From Pseudanabaena sp. UWO311 (GTDB taxonomy: Bacteria > Cyanobacteriota > Cyanobacteriia > Pseudanabaenales > Pseudanabaenaceae): a stretch of 35,760 nucleotides of DNA. Below are positions 25,971 to 32,706 of the stretch, one piece after another. Where the stretch lies: the NCBI RefSeq assembly GCF_006937785.1, contig NZ_SJEE01000046.1, positions 1 to 35,760 on the forward strand, written 5' to 3'. The notes under the pieces are model-generated. The model saw only the letters and a list, made by a program, of their open reading frames with translations. It was not told the origin of the DNA and did not search any database. Each line of letters opens with the position of its first letter. Position 1 is the first letter of the stretch. A program made the translations under genes and the position numbers.

Positions 25971-25993
25971 TTTTCAAATTTAACAGGGCAATA

Positions 25994-27145
25994 ATGCTTC
26001 ATACTTTCCAGAAACAGTTAAATAGAATTCTTCTTATTGCCGTCTCAACAGCATTGCTTGCTGCTTGTAATTCTGCGCCTCCAAGTACTACAAGCACTAC
26101 TTCTGGAGACAAGACTACTGCTCCCACTACTGCATCAACTCCCCAAACTGGTAGTACGGACAAAAAGGAAAAACAGAAGATTCGTGTACAACTACCATTT
26201 TTGAAACAAAGCCTTGATGCACCTCTGATTTGGGCGATCGAAAAAGGTTACTTTGCTGAAGAAGGATTGGATGTCAGTTATGAGCGCGGCTTTGGTAATG
26301 CCGACACAATCAGTAAGCTTGGTACTGGCAAGTATGACATGGCATTTAGCGATGTCTATAATGCCATGGAATTCAATGACAAAAATCCTAATGATAAGAT
26401 CCTTGCAGTAGCTTTTTACCAAAACAAAGCTCCTTTCTCCATTGTTACTTTTAAAGCAAATGGAATTAAAACTCCTGCCGATTTAGTTGGTAAAAAACTT
26501 GGCGCACCAGCAGGTGATGGACCACGGAAACTTTTCCCACTTTTTGCGAAAGAGATAAAGATTGCACCTGATTCGGTGACTTGGGACACGATGGAACCTA
26601 AGCTGCGTGAGACTTTCTTGTTGCAAGGTAAAGTTGATGCTGTCAGTGGTTTCTACACTTCTGTCATTCCATCTTTGATCAAAGGTGGCAAGACTATGGA
26701 TGATATCCAAATCTTCTTCTATGACGAGTTTGGTTTAGATTTCTACGGAAATGGAATTTTGGTTAAGCAAGATTTTATGACCAAGAATCCTGACGCGATT
26801 AAAGCATTCCTTAAAGCATATTTCCGTGGGATGCAGGAGGTTGTTAAAGACCCTACCGCAGCACTCGACCTAGTTGTTTCCACCGATCAAAGCAAGTTGA
26901 TGGATCGCGATGCTGAAAAACTGCGCCTGAAATTGGCGATCGAACGGATGTATGTGACTCCAGAAGTCGAGGCAGCTGGCTTCGGTGGTGCGGACATGAA
27001 ACGCCTAGAAAAGAGTGTTAATCAGACGGTTGAAGGTTTCAAATTGAAACCAGTAACCGCTGCTGATATCTTCACAGATAAGTTTTTGCCTGCTAAAGAA
27101 AAACGAATGGTTCCTCCAACTAGCGATCGCAAGCCTTTGCAGTAA
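25994..27145 (+). CDS. ABC transporter substrate-binding lipoprotein, NMT1/THI5-like (NitT/TauT type)
   Basis: This is a 383-residue periplasmic solute-binding lipoprotein. The signal peptide ends in the lipobox LLAAC (Cys25), followed by a Ser/Thr-rich linker (about 26-60) and an NMT1-like binding domain. That domain starts IRVQLPFLKQSLDAPLIWAI, then EKGYFAEEGLDV, and continues through GKYDMAFSD. This family binds nitrogen or sulfur organics, including thiamine-precursor pyrimidines, aliphatic sulfonates and hydantoin/ureide compounds. The ligand here is unknown. The ATG at 25994 has AGGG six to seven bases upstream. Operator 1 ends 23 bases before the start. ATPase and permease genes follow on the same strand. 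Confidence 0.88.
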   Translation: MLHTFQKQLNRILLIAVSTALLAACNSAPPSTTSTTSGDKTTAPTTASTPQTGSTDKKEKQKIRVQLPFLKQSLDAPLIWAIEKGYFAEEGLDVSYERGFGNADTISKLGTGKYDMAFSDVYNAMEFNDKNPNDKILAVAFYQNKAPFSIVTFKANGIKTPADLVGKKLGAPAGDGPRKLFPLFAKEIKIAPDSVTWDTMEPKLRETFLLQGKVDAVSGFYTSVIPSLIKGGKTMDDIQIFFYDEFGLDFYGNGILVKQDFMTKNPDAIKAFLKAYFRGMQEVVKDPTAALDLVVSTDQSKLMDRDAEKLRLKLAIERMYVTPEVEAAGFGGADMKRLEKSVNQTVEGFKLKPVTAADIFTDKFLPAKEKRMVPPTSDRKPLQ

Positions 27146-27154
27146 ATAGAACCC

Positions 27155-27199
27155 AAATACATGAAAACGATTGGCTTAGTCAATCGTTTTCATGTATTT
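27155..27199 (+). terminator. Intercistronic hairpin between lipoprotein and ATPase genes
   Basis: The 19-base perfect arms are 27155-27173 and 27181-27199, with a seven-base loop. The hairpin is likely an attenuator or 3'-end protector favouring the binding-protein message. It contains the ATG at 27161 that would otherwise be the first start of the ATPase frame. Confidence 0.7.
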
Positions 27200-27247
27200 G
27201 ATAATTGGCTTAAAAAAAGTCCACACTCAATAAATTGGTACAGAAAA

Positions 27248-28072
27248 ATGGTTCAGCCTGTAACGTCTTCATCTACTGAAACCTCCGTTTCTCCTAAACC
27301 TTTACTAGAATTTGATCGCATCGGATTAGAATACCCGTTTGAAGAATCGGTGCGGACGATTATTCAGGAAATCTCCCTCACAGTAGAACCTGGAGAGTTT
27401 GTTACATTTGTTGGTCCGAGTGGATGCGGGAAAACCTCGATTTTGAGAATGGTCTCAGGACTAAGTCCTACCAAAATCGGTGAGCTACGCTGTCATGGAC
27501 AAGCTGTAAAAAAACCGCTCAAGAATGTCGGCATTGCCTTCCAAAATCCTGTATTGCTGCCTTGGCGACGGACTATTGATAATGTCTTGCTGCCACTAGA
27601 GATAGTATCTCCCTACAAGCGAGATTTTAAAGTTAATCGCGATCGCTATCTAGAGATGGCTCAAAAGCTATTGAAAGCAGTAGGTTTAAAAGATTTTCAG
27701 CAGCAATTCCCTTGGCAGTTATCAGGTGGGATGCGTCAGAGAGCTTCACTTTGTCGTGCGCTAATACACCAACCAGAGATTTTGTTATTAGACGAGCCTT
27801 TTGGCGCACTTGATGCCTTTACCCGTGAAGAAATGTGGGTGATGCTCCAAACCCTATGGATGGAGGCTAAATGCGTAGGAATGCTAATCACCCATGATTT
27901 ACGCGAGGCTGTATTTCTTTCAGACACTGTATATGTAATGAGTCCTAGACCTAGCGAGATTGCTTTCAAACTGAAGATCGATCTACCTCGTCCACGAACC
28001 TTAGAAATGTGTCTCAGTGATGAATTTGCTCATCTCGCCGCCGAGTTGCGCCGCCATATCCATAAGAGTTAA
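27248..28072 (+). CDS. ABC transporter ATP-binding protein (NitT/TauT family)
   Basis: This 274-residue ATPase is of the SsuB/TauB/ThiZ type. Walker A is GPSGCGKTS, the Q-loop is in AFQNPVLLPW, the signature is LSGGMRQRASL, Walker B is ILLLDEPFGALD and the switch histidine is in LITHD. I start it at the ATG at 27248 (MVQPVTSSS). The in-frame ATG at 27161 sits in the left arm of a perfect hairpin and would add 29 residues, unlike family members. It works with the lipoprotein upstream and the permease downstream. A small hairpin (28073-28103) separates it from the permease gene. Confidence 0.9.
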   Translation: MVQPVTSSSTETSVSPKPLLEFDRIGLEYPFEESVRTIIQEISLTVEPGEFVTFVGPSGCGKTSILRMVSGLSPTKIGELRCHGQAVKKPLKNVGIAFQNPVLLPWRRTIDNVLLPLEIVSPYKRDFKVNRDRYLEMAQKLLKAVGLKDFQQQFPWQLSGGMRQRASLCRALIHQPEILLLDEPFGALDAFTREEMWVMLQTLWMEAKCVGMLITHDLREAVFLSDTVYVMSPRPSEIAFKLKIDLPRPRTLEMCLSDEFAHLAAELRRHIHKS

Positions 28073-28103
28073 ACAGAGAATCTGCTTTAGCCAGATTCTC
28101 TGT
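28073..28103 (+). terminator. Intercistronic hairpin between ATPase and permease genes
   Basis: The 12-base arms 28073-28084 and 28092-28103 begin directly after the ATPase stop codon. There is no T-run after it, so it is more likely an RNA-stability or attenuation element than a full terminator. Confidence 0.55.
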
Positions 28104-28140
28104 CTTCACAAGTTTTAGCAATCAGTATTGAGGAAAATAT

Positions 28141-28950
28141 ATGCAGGGAACTGTTGACCATTCAAGACGGGTAACTAAAAAATTTGATTTTGAGGCTTTT
28201 CTAAATACAAAAACTGCGACGATTATCCTGCCTACGATCGCTACAGTTGTGTTGTTTGCGCTATGGGAATTGGCAGTAATCATCTTTAAAATTCAACCTT
28301 TTAATTTACCAGCCCCTACGAAAATTCTCGAAGCGACCATCAAATTTGCACCACAACTTGCAGAAAACTCTTGGAGAACCATCTGGACAACCTTTGCAGG
28401 TTTTGTGCTAGCCAGCGTAGTTGGCATCGTGTTAGGGTTTCTGATTGGTTATTCCAAACTTATTTATTTAACTTTCTATCCATTACTAGTTGCATTTAAT
28501 ACTATTCCTAAGTCAGCATTAGTACCTCTACTGGCTGTATGGTTTGGGGCAAACGCAATTCCTGCGATCGTAACTGCTTTTGCACTAGCATTCTTTCCAA
28601 TCGCTGTTAACGTAGCGCTAGGATTAGAAACCATCGAGCCCGAAATGAAAGATGTTATGCGAGCTCTGGGTGCTTCAGATTTTGAGATATTCCAGAAGGT
28701 TGGCTGGCCACATACTTTGCCCTATGTGTTTGCATCTCTCAAGATAGCCGTTTCTTTTTCCTTCATTGGAGCCGTCATCGCTGAGTCGATCGCATCTAAT
28801 GCTGGTTTAGGTTATCTAATCGTTCAAGCAGCATCAGACTTTAATGTGCCACTTGCTTTTTCAGCACTGATTACTCTAGCCATCTTAGGTGTAATGCTCT
28901 ACACCTTATTTGTAGCCATTGAGAAAAAAGTGATTTACTGGGCAAGATAA
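28141..28950 (+). CDS. ABC transporter permease (NitT/TauT family)
   Basis: This 269-residue inner-membrane permease has about six hydrophobic helices and the BPD_transp_1 coupling loop (EPEMKDVMRALGASDFEIFQ), which docks on the ATPase. The C-terminal portion GAVIAESIASNAGLGYLI matches SsuC/TauC-type permeases. AGGAAAATAT places a good ribosome site ahead of the ATG at 28141. As the last gene of the importer operon it ends inside a 33-bp-arm palindrome that also covers the stop codon of a small convergent frame. Confidence 0.9.
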   Translation: MQGTVDHSRRVTKKFDFEAFLNTKTATIILPTIATVVLFALWELAVIIFKIQPFNLPAPTKILEATIKFAPQLAENSWRTIWTTFAGFVLASVVGIVLGFLIGYSKLIYLTFYPLLVAFNTIPKSALVPLLAVWFGANAIPAIVTAFALAFFPIAVNVALGLETIEPEMKDVMRALGASDFEIFQKVGWPHTLPYVFASLKIAVSFSFIGAVIAESIASNAGLGYLIVQAASDFNVPLAFSALITLAILGVMLYTLFVAIEKKVIYWAR

Positions 28951-29013
28951 ATAATTTTACAAACAAAAAAAGGCTCGCATATGCGAGCCTTTTTTTGTTT
29001 GTAAAATTATTTA
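28948..29013. terminator. Perfect 66-base palindrome, bidirectional terminator
   Basis: The arms 28948-28980 and 28981-29013 are perfectly complementary over 33 bases with no spacer. The core is AGGCTCGCATATGCGAGCCT with A7/T7 flanks. It includes the permease stop codon on the left and the stop codon of the 49-codon minus-strand frame on the right. Confidence 0.9.
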
Positions 29014-29156
29014 GGTTTTGGCAACCATGCCCAATGGCAATAGTTTGGATGTAAATGATCTTTCGGCTCATGGCTTTCCAGCAATTCTTCAGATATTTGG
29101 CGATCGCGGTAATCGCTATACCTTTGCTGTTGTTGATTTTCACGAGTAGTTTTCAT
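29007..29156 (-). CDS. Possible 49-residue hydrophilic protein
   Basis: An ATG at 29156 opens a 49-codon frame. It begins MKTTRENQQQQRYSDYRDRQ, has an acidic middle (ISEELLESHEPKDHLHP) and ends in an aromatic tail (NYCHWAWLPKPK). The composition is protein-like and the frame contains a HIP1 octamer in a codon phase (YRDRQ) common in this genome. No ribosome site is visible. It converges with the permease gene and shares its terminator palindrome. I do not recognise it. It could be a conserved small protein or a chance frame. Confidence 0.4.
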   Translation of the reverse strand: MKTTRENQQQQRYSDYRDRQISEELLESHEPKDHLHPNYCHWAWLPKPK

Positions 29157-29473
29157 ATTTTTTAAAACATAAATTATGATTTATATTTGTATTATATACT
29201 ACAAATTAATCCGAGACACAAAAAAGTCATCATTTGATAACTTTTTTGTGTCCTATTTTTGAATATCCCTTCTTTATCATCTCCCGACAGTTTTTACCAA
29301 AACACAAAATGGCGAAGCCATTTTGTGTTTTTAAAACCCTTACATGGTTTGTTTTTTTAATCTAAGAAGCGTATGTCGTCACACTTTTGTGAATGGGGAT
29401 TAGTCACACTTTCGGGAATAGCTATAGCTGTTATATACAAAGAAATATATCTGTTGCCATCCTAGTTAGGGCA
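29157..29473. other. Intergenic region with several hairpins and a repeated 17-mer
   Basis: There is a perfect 13-bp hairpin at 29215-29252 with A/T-rich arms. A perfect 15-bp hairpin lies at 29299-29331 (core ATGGC-GAA-GCCAT). Two related 17-mers, GTCACACTTTTGTGAAT (29378-29394) and GTCACACTTTCGGGAAT (29403-29419), follow. A third relative lies at 32673-32689. No gene is seen. Confidence 0.6.
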
Positions 29474-29524
29474 AACCAAAAGAGAGAATGGCAGCGCTTT
29501 GCGCTGCCATTCTCTCTTTTGGTT
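29474..29524 (-). terminator. Perfect 24-bp hairpin after the porin gene
   Basis: The arms are 29474-29497 and 29501-29524 with loop TTT, and the tip is GGCAGCGC/GCGCTGCC. A small 9-bp hairpin (29525-29549) lies between it and the porin stop codon at 29566. Confidence 0.75.
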
Positions 29525-29565
29525 CTCAAAATGGTATTGTCATTTTGAGAATTGGGATTAGTTAA

Positions 29566-31422
29566 CTAGAAACTGAACTGAGTTCGTAGATTACCTACAA
29601 ATACAGTTGGGTTAGTCGAGAAACTATTAGGATTGAAAATCGCGTAGAACGCAGGAACGATCGCAATATTTTTACTGATTGGATAGTAGTAAGAAAGTTC
29701 TAACTCATATTGAGTAGCGCCATCACCACCACCAGAGAGCAAGAAATTGCGTCCACTGCTATAGCTATGGGGTACAACAAAAGAAAGCACAGCCAAAGCA
29801 CTTTCCTTAAACAGATCGGGGAATGCTAAGCCAAATTGAAATGCATTAACATTAACGCTACCACCTTGAACAGCAGGATTGATCGGCGAAATATTAGTAC
29901 TACCATAGGAATAGCGACCAAATACCCCAAATCCTTTGGTAACCAACCAATCAAAGTTCAAGATAATTGTATCGGCAGTAGCATTGTTAATTGCACCACC
30001 CACACCATCATCCGCGAACCCATAGGGCAAAGGTTCAGCCGTTGCGCCACTGATGCGCCCGCCATTAGCTTTAATATTGGAGCGGGTATACAAGAGACGA
30101 ATGTTAGCATCACGACTTGGTGAATAGACTAACTCAGCACTGAGAGTATTGGTTCCACCAAATAGTCCTTGTTGAGGATCGCTGGATGTATTGTTGTTAG
30201 GAGCAGTAAGAAATTCTGTATTTTCTCCTAAATAGGCTGCTGTAAATCTGAACTGTGGATTGATCGTCCAAGTTACAACAGCACCCGAACCGCGATCGAC
30301 TGCATTCGATAGAGTACTTCCATTTGAGTTAAAGCTAGTTGCCCCTGTTAAGAAACTAGTAAAACGATTGCCATCAAAATAGCGATAGAAATTCAAACGA
30401 GGACCGATCGCTACATTAACGTTACTAGCAACTGGAAAGCTATAGAATAACTCGCGAATATTAAATACATTGGCAGTCGGAACGCCTGTCTGATCAAGAA
30501 ATGGTGTTCCCCAAGAGTTGGTATAGCCAGCAGATACAAAGTTATTAGCTGGAGAGTTGCCATTACCAGTTACCAGTTGGGTGACCAATGCATCTTTACC
30601 TGTGAAAGATGTTGTCAGGTTTAAGAATAGGTAGTAACCAAATGTAATGTTAGGTCGTTGGGTTGTCACGCGCGAAGGAACTCCGCCCACACGAGTTGGA
30701 GGTGCAAAGGCTGAAGGCGTTAATGGATTGCGCTCAGCAATAACATCGCCACCAGCAGTAGCACCAGTAAGATTAAAGAAGGCAAGTCCACTGAGCTTTG
30801 TTGTGGTTGAGAATTGTTGAGCCTCTAGTTTTGCAGTCTTCGCATCAAGCGCATCAACGCGACCACGAAGTGTAGCTAATTCAGCAGCAAATTCTTCTTG
30901 GAGCTTCTGTAAAGTTGCAAGATCTTCCTTAGAAACCTTATCGGCTAATCCTGCGGAAATAATCTCATTGATTTTATCCAAACAAGCATTCAGTCCAGCC
31001 GCAAACTCATATCTTACTAAAGATTTGCTGCCACGAAAAGTACTGTCGGGATATCCTGCAATACATCCATAGCGCTCTACCAAGGATTGGAGAGCTGTAA
31101 AGGCCCAATCAGTTGGTTTCACATCAGATAGCTGTGAAACTGATGTCACTGCTGCAACTTCAGTATTCTCAGGGAGCTTATCGACTGCAAAATTGCTAAC
31201 TGGTGAAGCCGTGGAAAGATTGGGCTGTAGATTTACAGCATTCTCTTGGCGATCAATTAAATTACTAATCGATGAAGAAGTCTTTGGAGATAAATTGATT
31301 GATGAATCTTTAGATAAATTATCTGAAACTTTTGGCTCAGCCTTTGCGGGTGAGTCGTACAAACTAGAGAGCGCGACAAACATCGCTAGACATGAAAGGG
31401 AACTATTTAGAGCCTTAGACAT
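29566..31422 (-). CDS. SLH-domain OprB-family porin
   Basis: This 618-residue outer-membrane protein has a signal peptide (cleavage near SPAKAEP) and a Ser-rich linker. An SLH domain at about 96-150 (LSDVKPTDWAFTALQSLVE through AGYPDSTFRGSKSLVRYEFA) binds the cell-wall polymer. A coiled-coil periplasmic stalk (about 160-205) precedes a C-terminal β-barrel with alternating aromatic strands, ending in LRTQFSF. This is the standard cyanobacterial major-porin layout; relatives have been linked to iron and general solute uptake. GAGGA precedes the ATG. Its promoter region holds the operator palindrome at 31459-31506, tying it to the importer operon. Confidence 0.9.
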   Translation of the reverse strand: MSKALNSSLSCLAMFVALSSLYDSPAKAEPKVSDNLSKDSSINLSPKTSSSISNLIDRQENAVNLQPNLSTASPVSNFAVDKLPENTEVAAVTSVSQLSDVKPTDWAFTALQSLVERYGCIAGYPDSTFRGSKSLVRYEFAAGLNACLDKINEIISAGLADKVSKEDLATLQKLQEEFAAELATLRGRVDALDAKTAKLEAQQFSTTTKLSGLAFFNLTGATAGGDVIAERNPLTPSAFAPPTRVGGVPSRVTTQRPNITFGYYLFLNLTTSFTGKDALVTQLVTGNGNSPANNFVSAGYTNSWGTPFLDQTGVPTANVFNIRELFYSFPVASNVNVAIGPRLNFYRYFDGNRFTSFLTGATSFNSNGSTLSNAVDRGSGAVVTWTINPQFRFTAAYLGENTEFLTAPNNNTSSDPQQGLFGGTNTLSAELVYSPSRDANIRLLYTRSNIKANGGRISGATAEPLPYGFADDGVGGAINNATADTIILNFDWLVTKGFGVFGRYSYGSTNISPINPAVQGGSVNVNAFQFGLAFPDLFKESALAVLSFVVPHSYSSGRNFLLSGGGDGATQYELELSYYYPISKNIAIVPAFYAIFNPNSFSTNPTVFVGNLRTQFSF

Positions 31423-31458
31423 AAATCCTCAAACCATTTACATGAGCGACGGACGAAA

Positions 31459-31506
31459 AATCGCAGTAATTTGGATACTGTATACAGTATCCAAATTACT
31501 GCGATT
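31459..31506. promoter_or_regulatory. Candidate operator 2: 48-bp loopless perfect palindrome with three GTATAC modules
   Basis: The arms 31459-31482 and 31483-31506 are perfectly complementary with no loop. At the centre, hexamers GGATAC, GTATAC and GTATCC follow one another at 7-base steps. This makes two overlapping one-mismatch copies of the 15-mer seen at 25956 (31472-31486 and 31479-31493). It lies 36 bases upstream of the porin ATG and 72 bases downstream of the 5-hydroxyisourate hydrolase stop. Confidence 0.65.
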
Positions 31507-31578
31507 AAACTTTAGAGTTGCGATCGCTTTCTGTATTGCAGATTACAAAGACTTTTCACGGGGTAAATATCTGAGGGT

Positions 31579-31938
31579 TTAACTTCCTCGATAGGTGCTA
31601 TAAGCCCAAGGTGATACTAGTAAAGGAACGTGGTAGCGATCGCTCCCATTGGCAATGCCAAAGCGCACAGGAACTGTCGTTAAAAAATTAGGTTCTGGTA
31701 AAACCGCTCCACAATTAGCAAAATAGTCACTAACGTAAAAACAAATTTCGTAGATACCAGCTTTGATCTCAGTTTCATTTAGTAATAACTCATCAGTCCT
31801 GCCATCTTGATTGGTATATAGGGTTTTGAGTAAGTTTTTTCGTCCATCATCTGCGATCGCCCATAGATCAATTTGCATATTTCGAGCAGGGCATCCATGG
31901 ACTGTATCAAGGACATGAGTTGAGAGTTTTCCAGACAT
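31579..31938 (-). CDS. 5-hydroxyisourate hydrolase (transthyretin-like)
   Basis: This 119-residue protein is of the TRP/HIUase family. It hydrolyses 5-hydroxyisourate, the product of urate oxidation, to OHCU on the way to allantoin. The family signature residues are all visible: His8 in LSTHVLDT, Arg47 in DGRTDE, His103 in RYHVPLL and the C-terminal tetrapeptide YRGS (116-119), which separates true HIUase from transthyretin. I start at the ATG at 31938 (MSGKLSTHV), the usual N-terminus; a TTG at 31965 is the alternative. No signal peptide is seen, so it is cytoplasmic. The genes for urate oxidation and OHCU decarboxylation are not in this window. The upstream leader contains two hairpins. Confidence 0.92.
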   Translation of the reverse strand: MSGKLSTHVLDTVHGCPARNMQIDLWAIADDGRKNLLKTLYTNQDGRTDELLLNETEIKAGIYEICFYVSDYFANCGAVLPEPNFLTTVPVRFGIANGSDRYHVPLLVSPWAYSTYRGS

Positions 31939-31980
31939 TTTTTTTAGTAATAAGTACTTGTGCAAAATTAATTATCCAAG

Positions 31981-32070
31981 CCCGTAAAGTTTTACACCGC
32001 AAGAGCGGAACTTTACGGGTGCAATATTGTAAGAGTCATCGTAAAGCAGTGACTCTTACAATATTGCACC
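31981..32070. repeat. Two adjoining hairpins in the divergent gap upstream of the HIUase gene
   Basis: Hairpin 1 pairs 31981-31991 with 32009-32019 and has an inner CCGC/GCGG stem. Hairpin 2 pairs 32018-32038 with 32050-32070 perfectly over 21 bases. They share two G residues at the junction. They lie between the HIUase start (31938) and operator 3 (32078), so a HIUase transcript starting near that operator would carry both in its leader. Confidence 0.75.
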
Positions 32071-32077
32071 TTGCTGT

Positions 32078-32092
32078 TGCATACTGTATACA
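32078..32092. promoter_or_regulatory. Candidate operator 3: TGCATACTGTATACA
   Basis: This is one mismatch from the reverse complement of operator 1, with two hexamers (GCATAC, GTATAC) seven bases apart. It sits in the divergent gap between the HIUase gene and the allophanate-hydrolase-like gene, ending 48 bases before the latter's ATG. It could serve either or both. Confidence 0.6.
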
Positions 32093-32140
32093 CTAAACTA
32101 ATATATTCAAGACTAATCCATAAATTCAAAAGCCCTATTT

Positions 32141-32533
32141 ATGACAGTATCCAACGGGACAAGAAGAGTATTTATTTGTGGTTCGGCGCTGCGCGGACAA
32201 CCTGATCATGGAAATTTACAGGACGCAAAGTTTATCCGTCCTGCACAGACACAACCACGTTATCGACTCCATGCTGCTGGTGATGGCTGGCATCCTGCAA
32301 TTTATGAAGTAGAGACAGGTGGAATCTCTATTCCTGGTGAAGTTTATGAGATGAAAGATGACGAATTTGAATATCTTGCCAGTAATGAACCTCCACATAT
32401 GTATCCTACGGATGTTTACCTAGAAGATGGAGAAGTCCTCACTGCTTTTTTCTATCCCCAAGAATTAATTGAAAAGTTCAACTGGATTGATATCTCTCAC
32501 CTCGGCGGTTGGGCAGCCTATAAAGGTACATAG
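32141..32533 (+). CDS. Stand-alone allophanate-hydrolase C-terminal-like / gamma-glutamylcyclotransferase-fold protein
   Basis: This 130-residue protein resembles the C-terminal domain of allophanate hydrolase (AtzF/DUR1), a gamma-glutamylcyclotransferase-like fold. It has an N-terminal VFICGSALRGQPDH, a RPAQTQPRYRLHA stretch, GGISIPGEVYEM, an acidic NEPP near the putative active site, and the C-terminal DISHLGGWAAYKG. No amidase domain is attached. Similar short proteins occur near purine/ureide catabolic genes and may act on a ureide or amide intermediate; that is inference. The ATG at 32141 is preceded by operator 3, and a strong terminator follows 14 bases after the stop. Confidence 0.75.
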   Translation: MTVSNGTRRVFICGSALRGQPDHGNLQDAKFIRPAQTQPRYRLHAAGDGWHPAIYEVETGGISIPGEVYEMKDDEFEYLASNEPPHMYPTDVYLEDGEVLTAFFYPQELIEKFNWIDISHLGGWAAYKGT

Positions 32534-32547
32534 GTATATAAAACAAA

Positions 32548-32586
32548 AAAAAGCAAATCGCCCGCATAACGGGCGATTTGCTTTTT
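32548..32586 (+). terminator. Factor-independent terminator
   Basis: The 17-base perfect arms 32548-32564 and 32570-32586 (core AATCGCCCG/CGGGCGATT) are flanked by A and T tracts. The repeat lies directly downstream of the allophanate-hydrolase-like gene. Confidence 0.92.
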
Positions 32587-32588
32587 AG

Positions 32589-32690
32589 AAGTCATACCAA
32601 ATAAAGAAATGGCTAGCTATTTCTTTATTTGGTATGACTTACTGGTTTTGGGTTGCAATTCACAAAAGTGTTGTCATACTTTCGTGAATT
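32589..32690 (-). terminator. Two hairpins downstream of ndhF
   Basis: A 22-bp perfect hairpin (32589-32610 with 32619-32640) is followed by a 13-bp hairpin with one mismatch (32657-32669 with 32678-32690). The latter's arms are the ACTTTTGTGAAT motif seen at 29378. They lie at the 3' end of ndhF and probably end its transcript. Confidence 0.65.
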
Positions 32691-32706
32691 GGTATCAAAT
32701 CAGAAA

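Noticed and set aside
25684-25993. TPP riboswitch ahead of the NMT1-type transporter
   Set aside because: I found no CTGAGA-type thi-box arrangement in the leader; the only structure is a simple 26-bp hairpin.
27161-27247. 29-residue N-terminal extension of the ABC ATPase
   Set aside because: The ATG at 27161 is in the arm of a perfect 19-bp hairpin and the extension has no family counterpart; the ATG at 27248 fits better.
31474-31493. LexA-like SOS box
   Set aside because: The centre reads CTG-N4-CAG; LexA boxes of the E. coli type need CTG-N10-CAG, and no SOS gene is adjacent.
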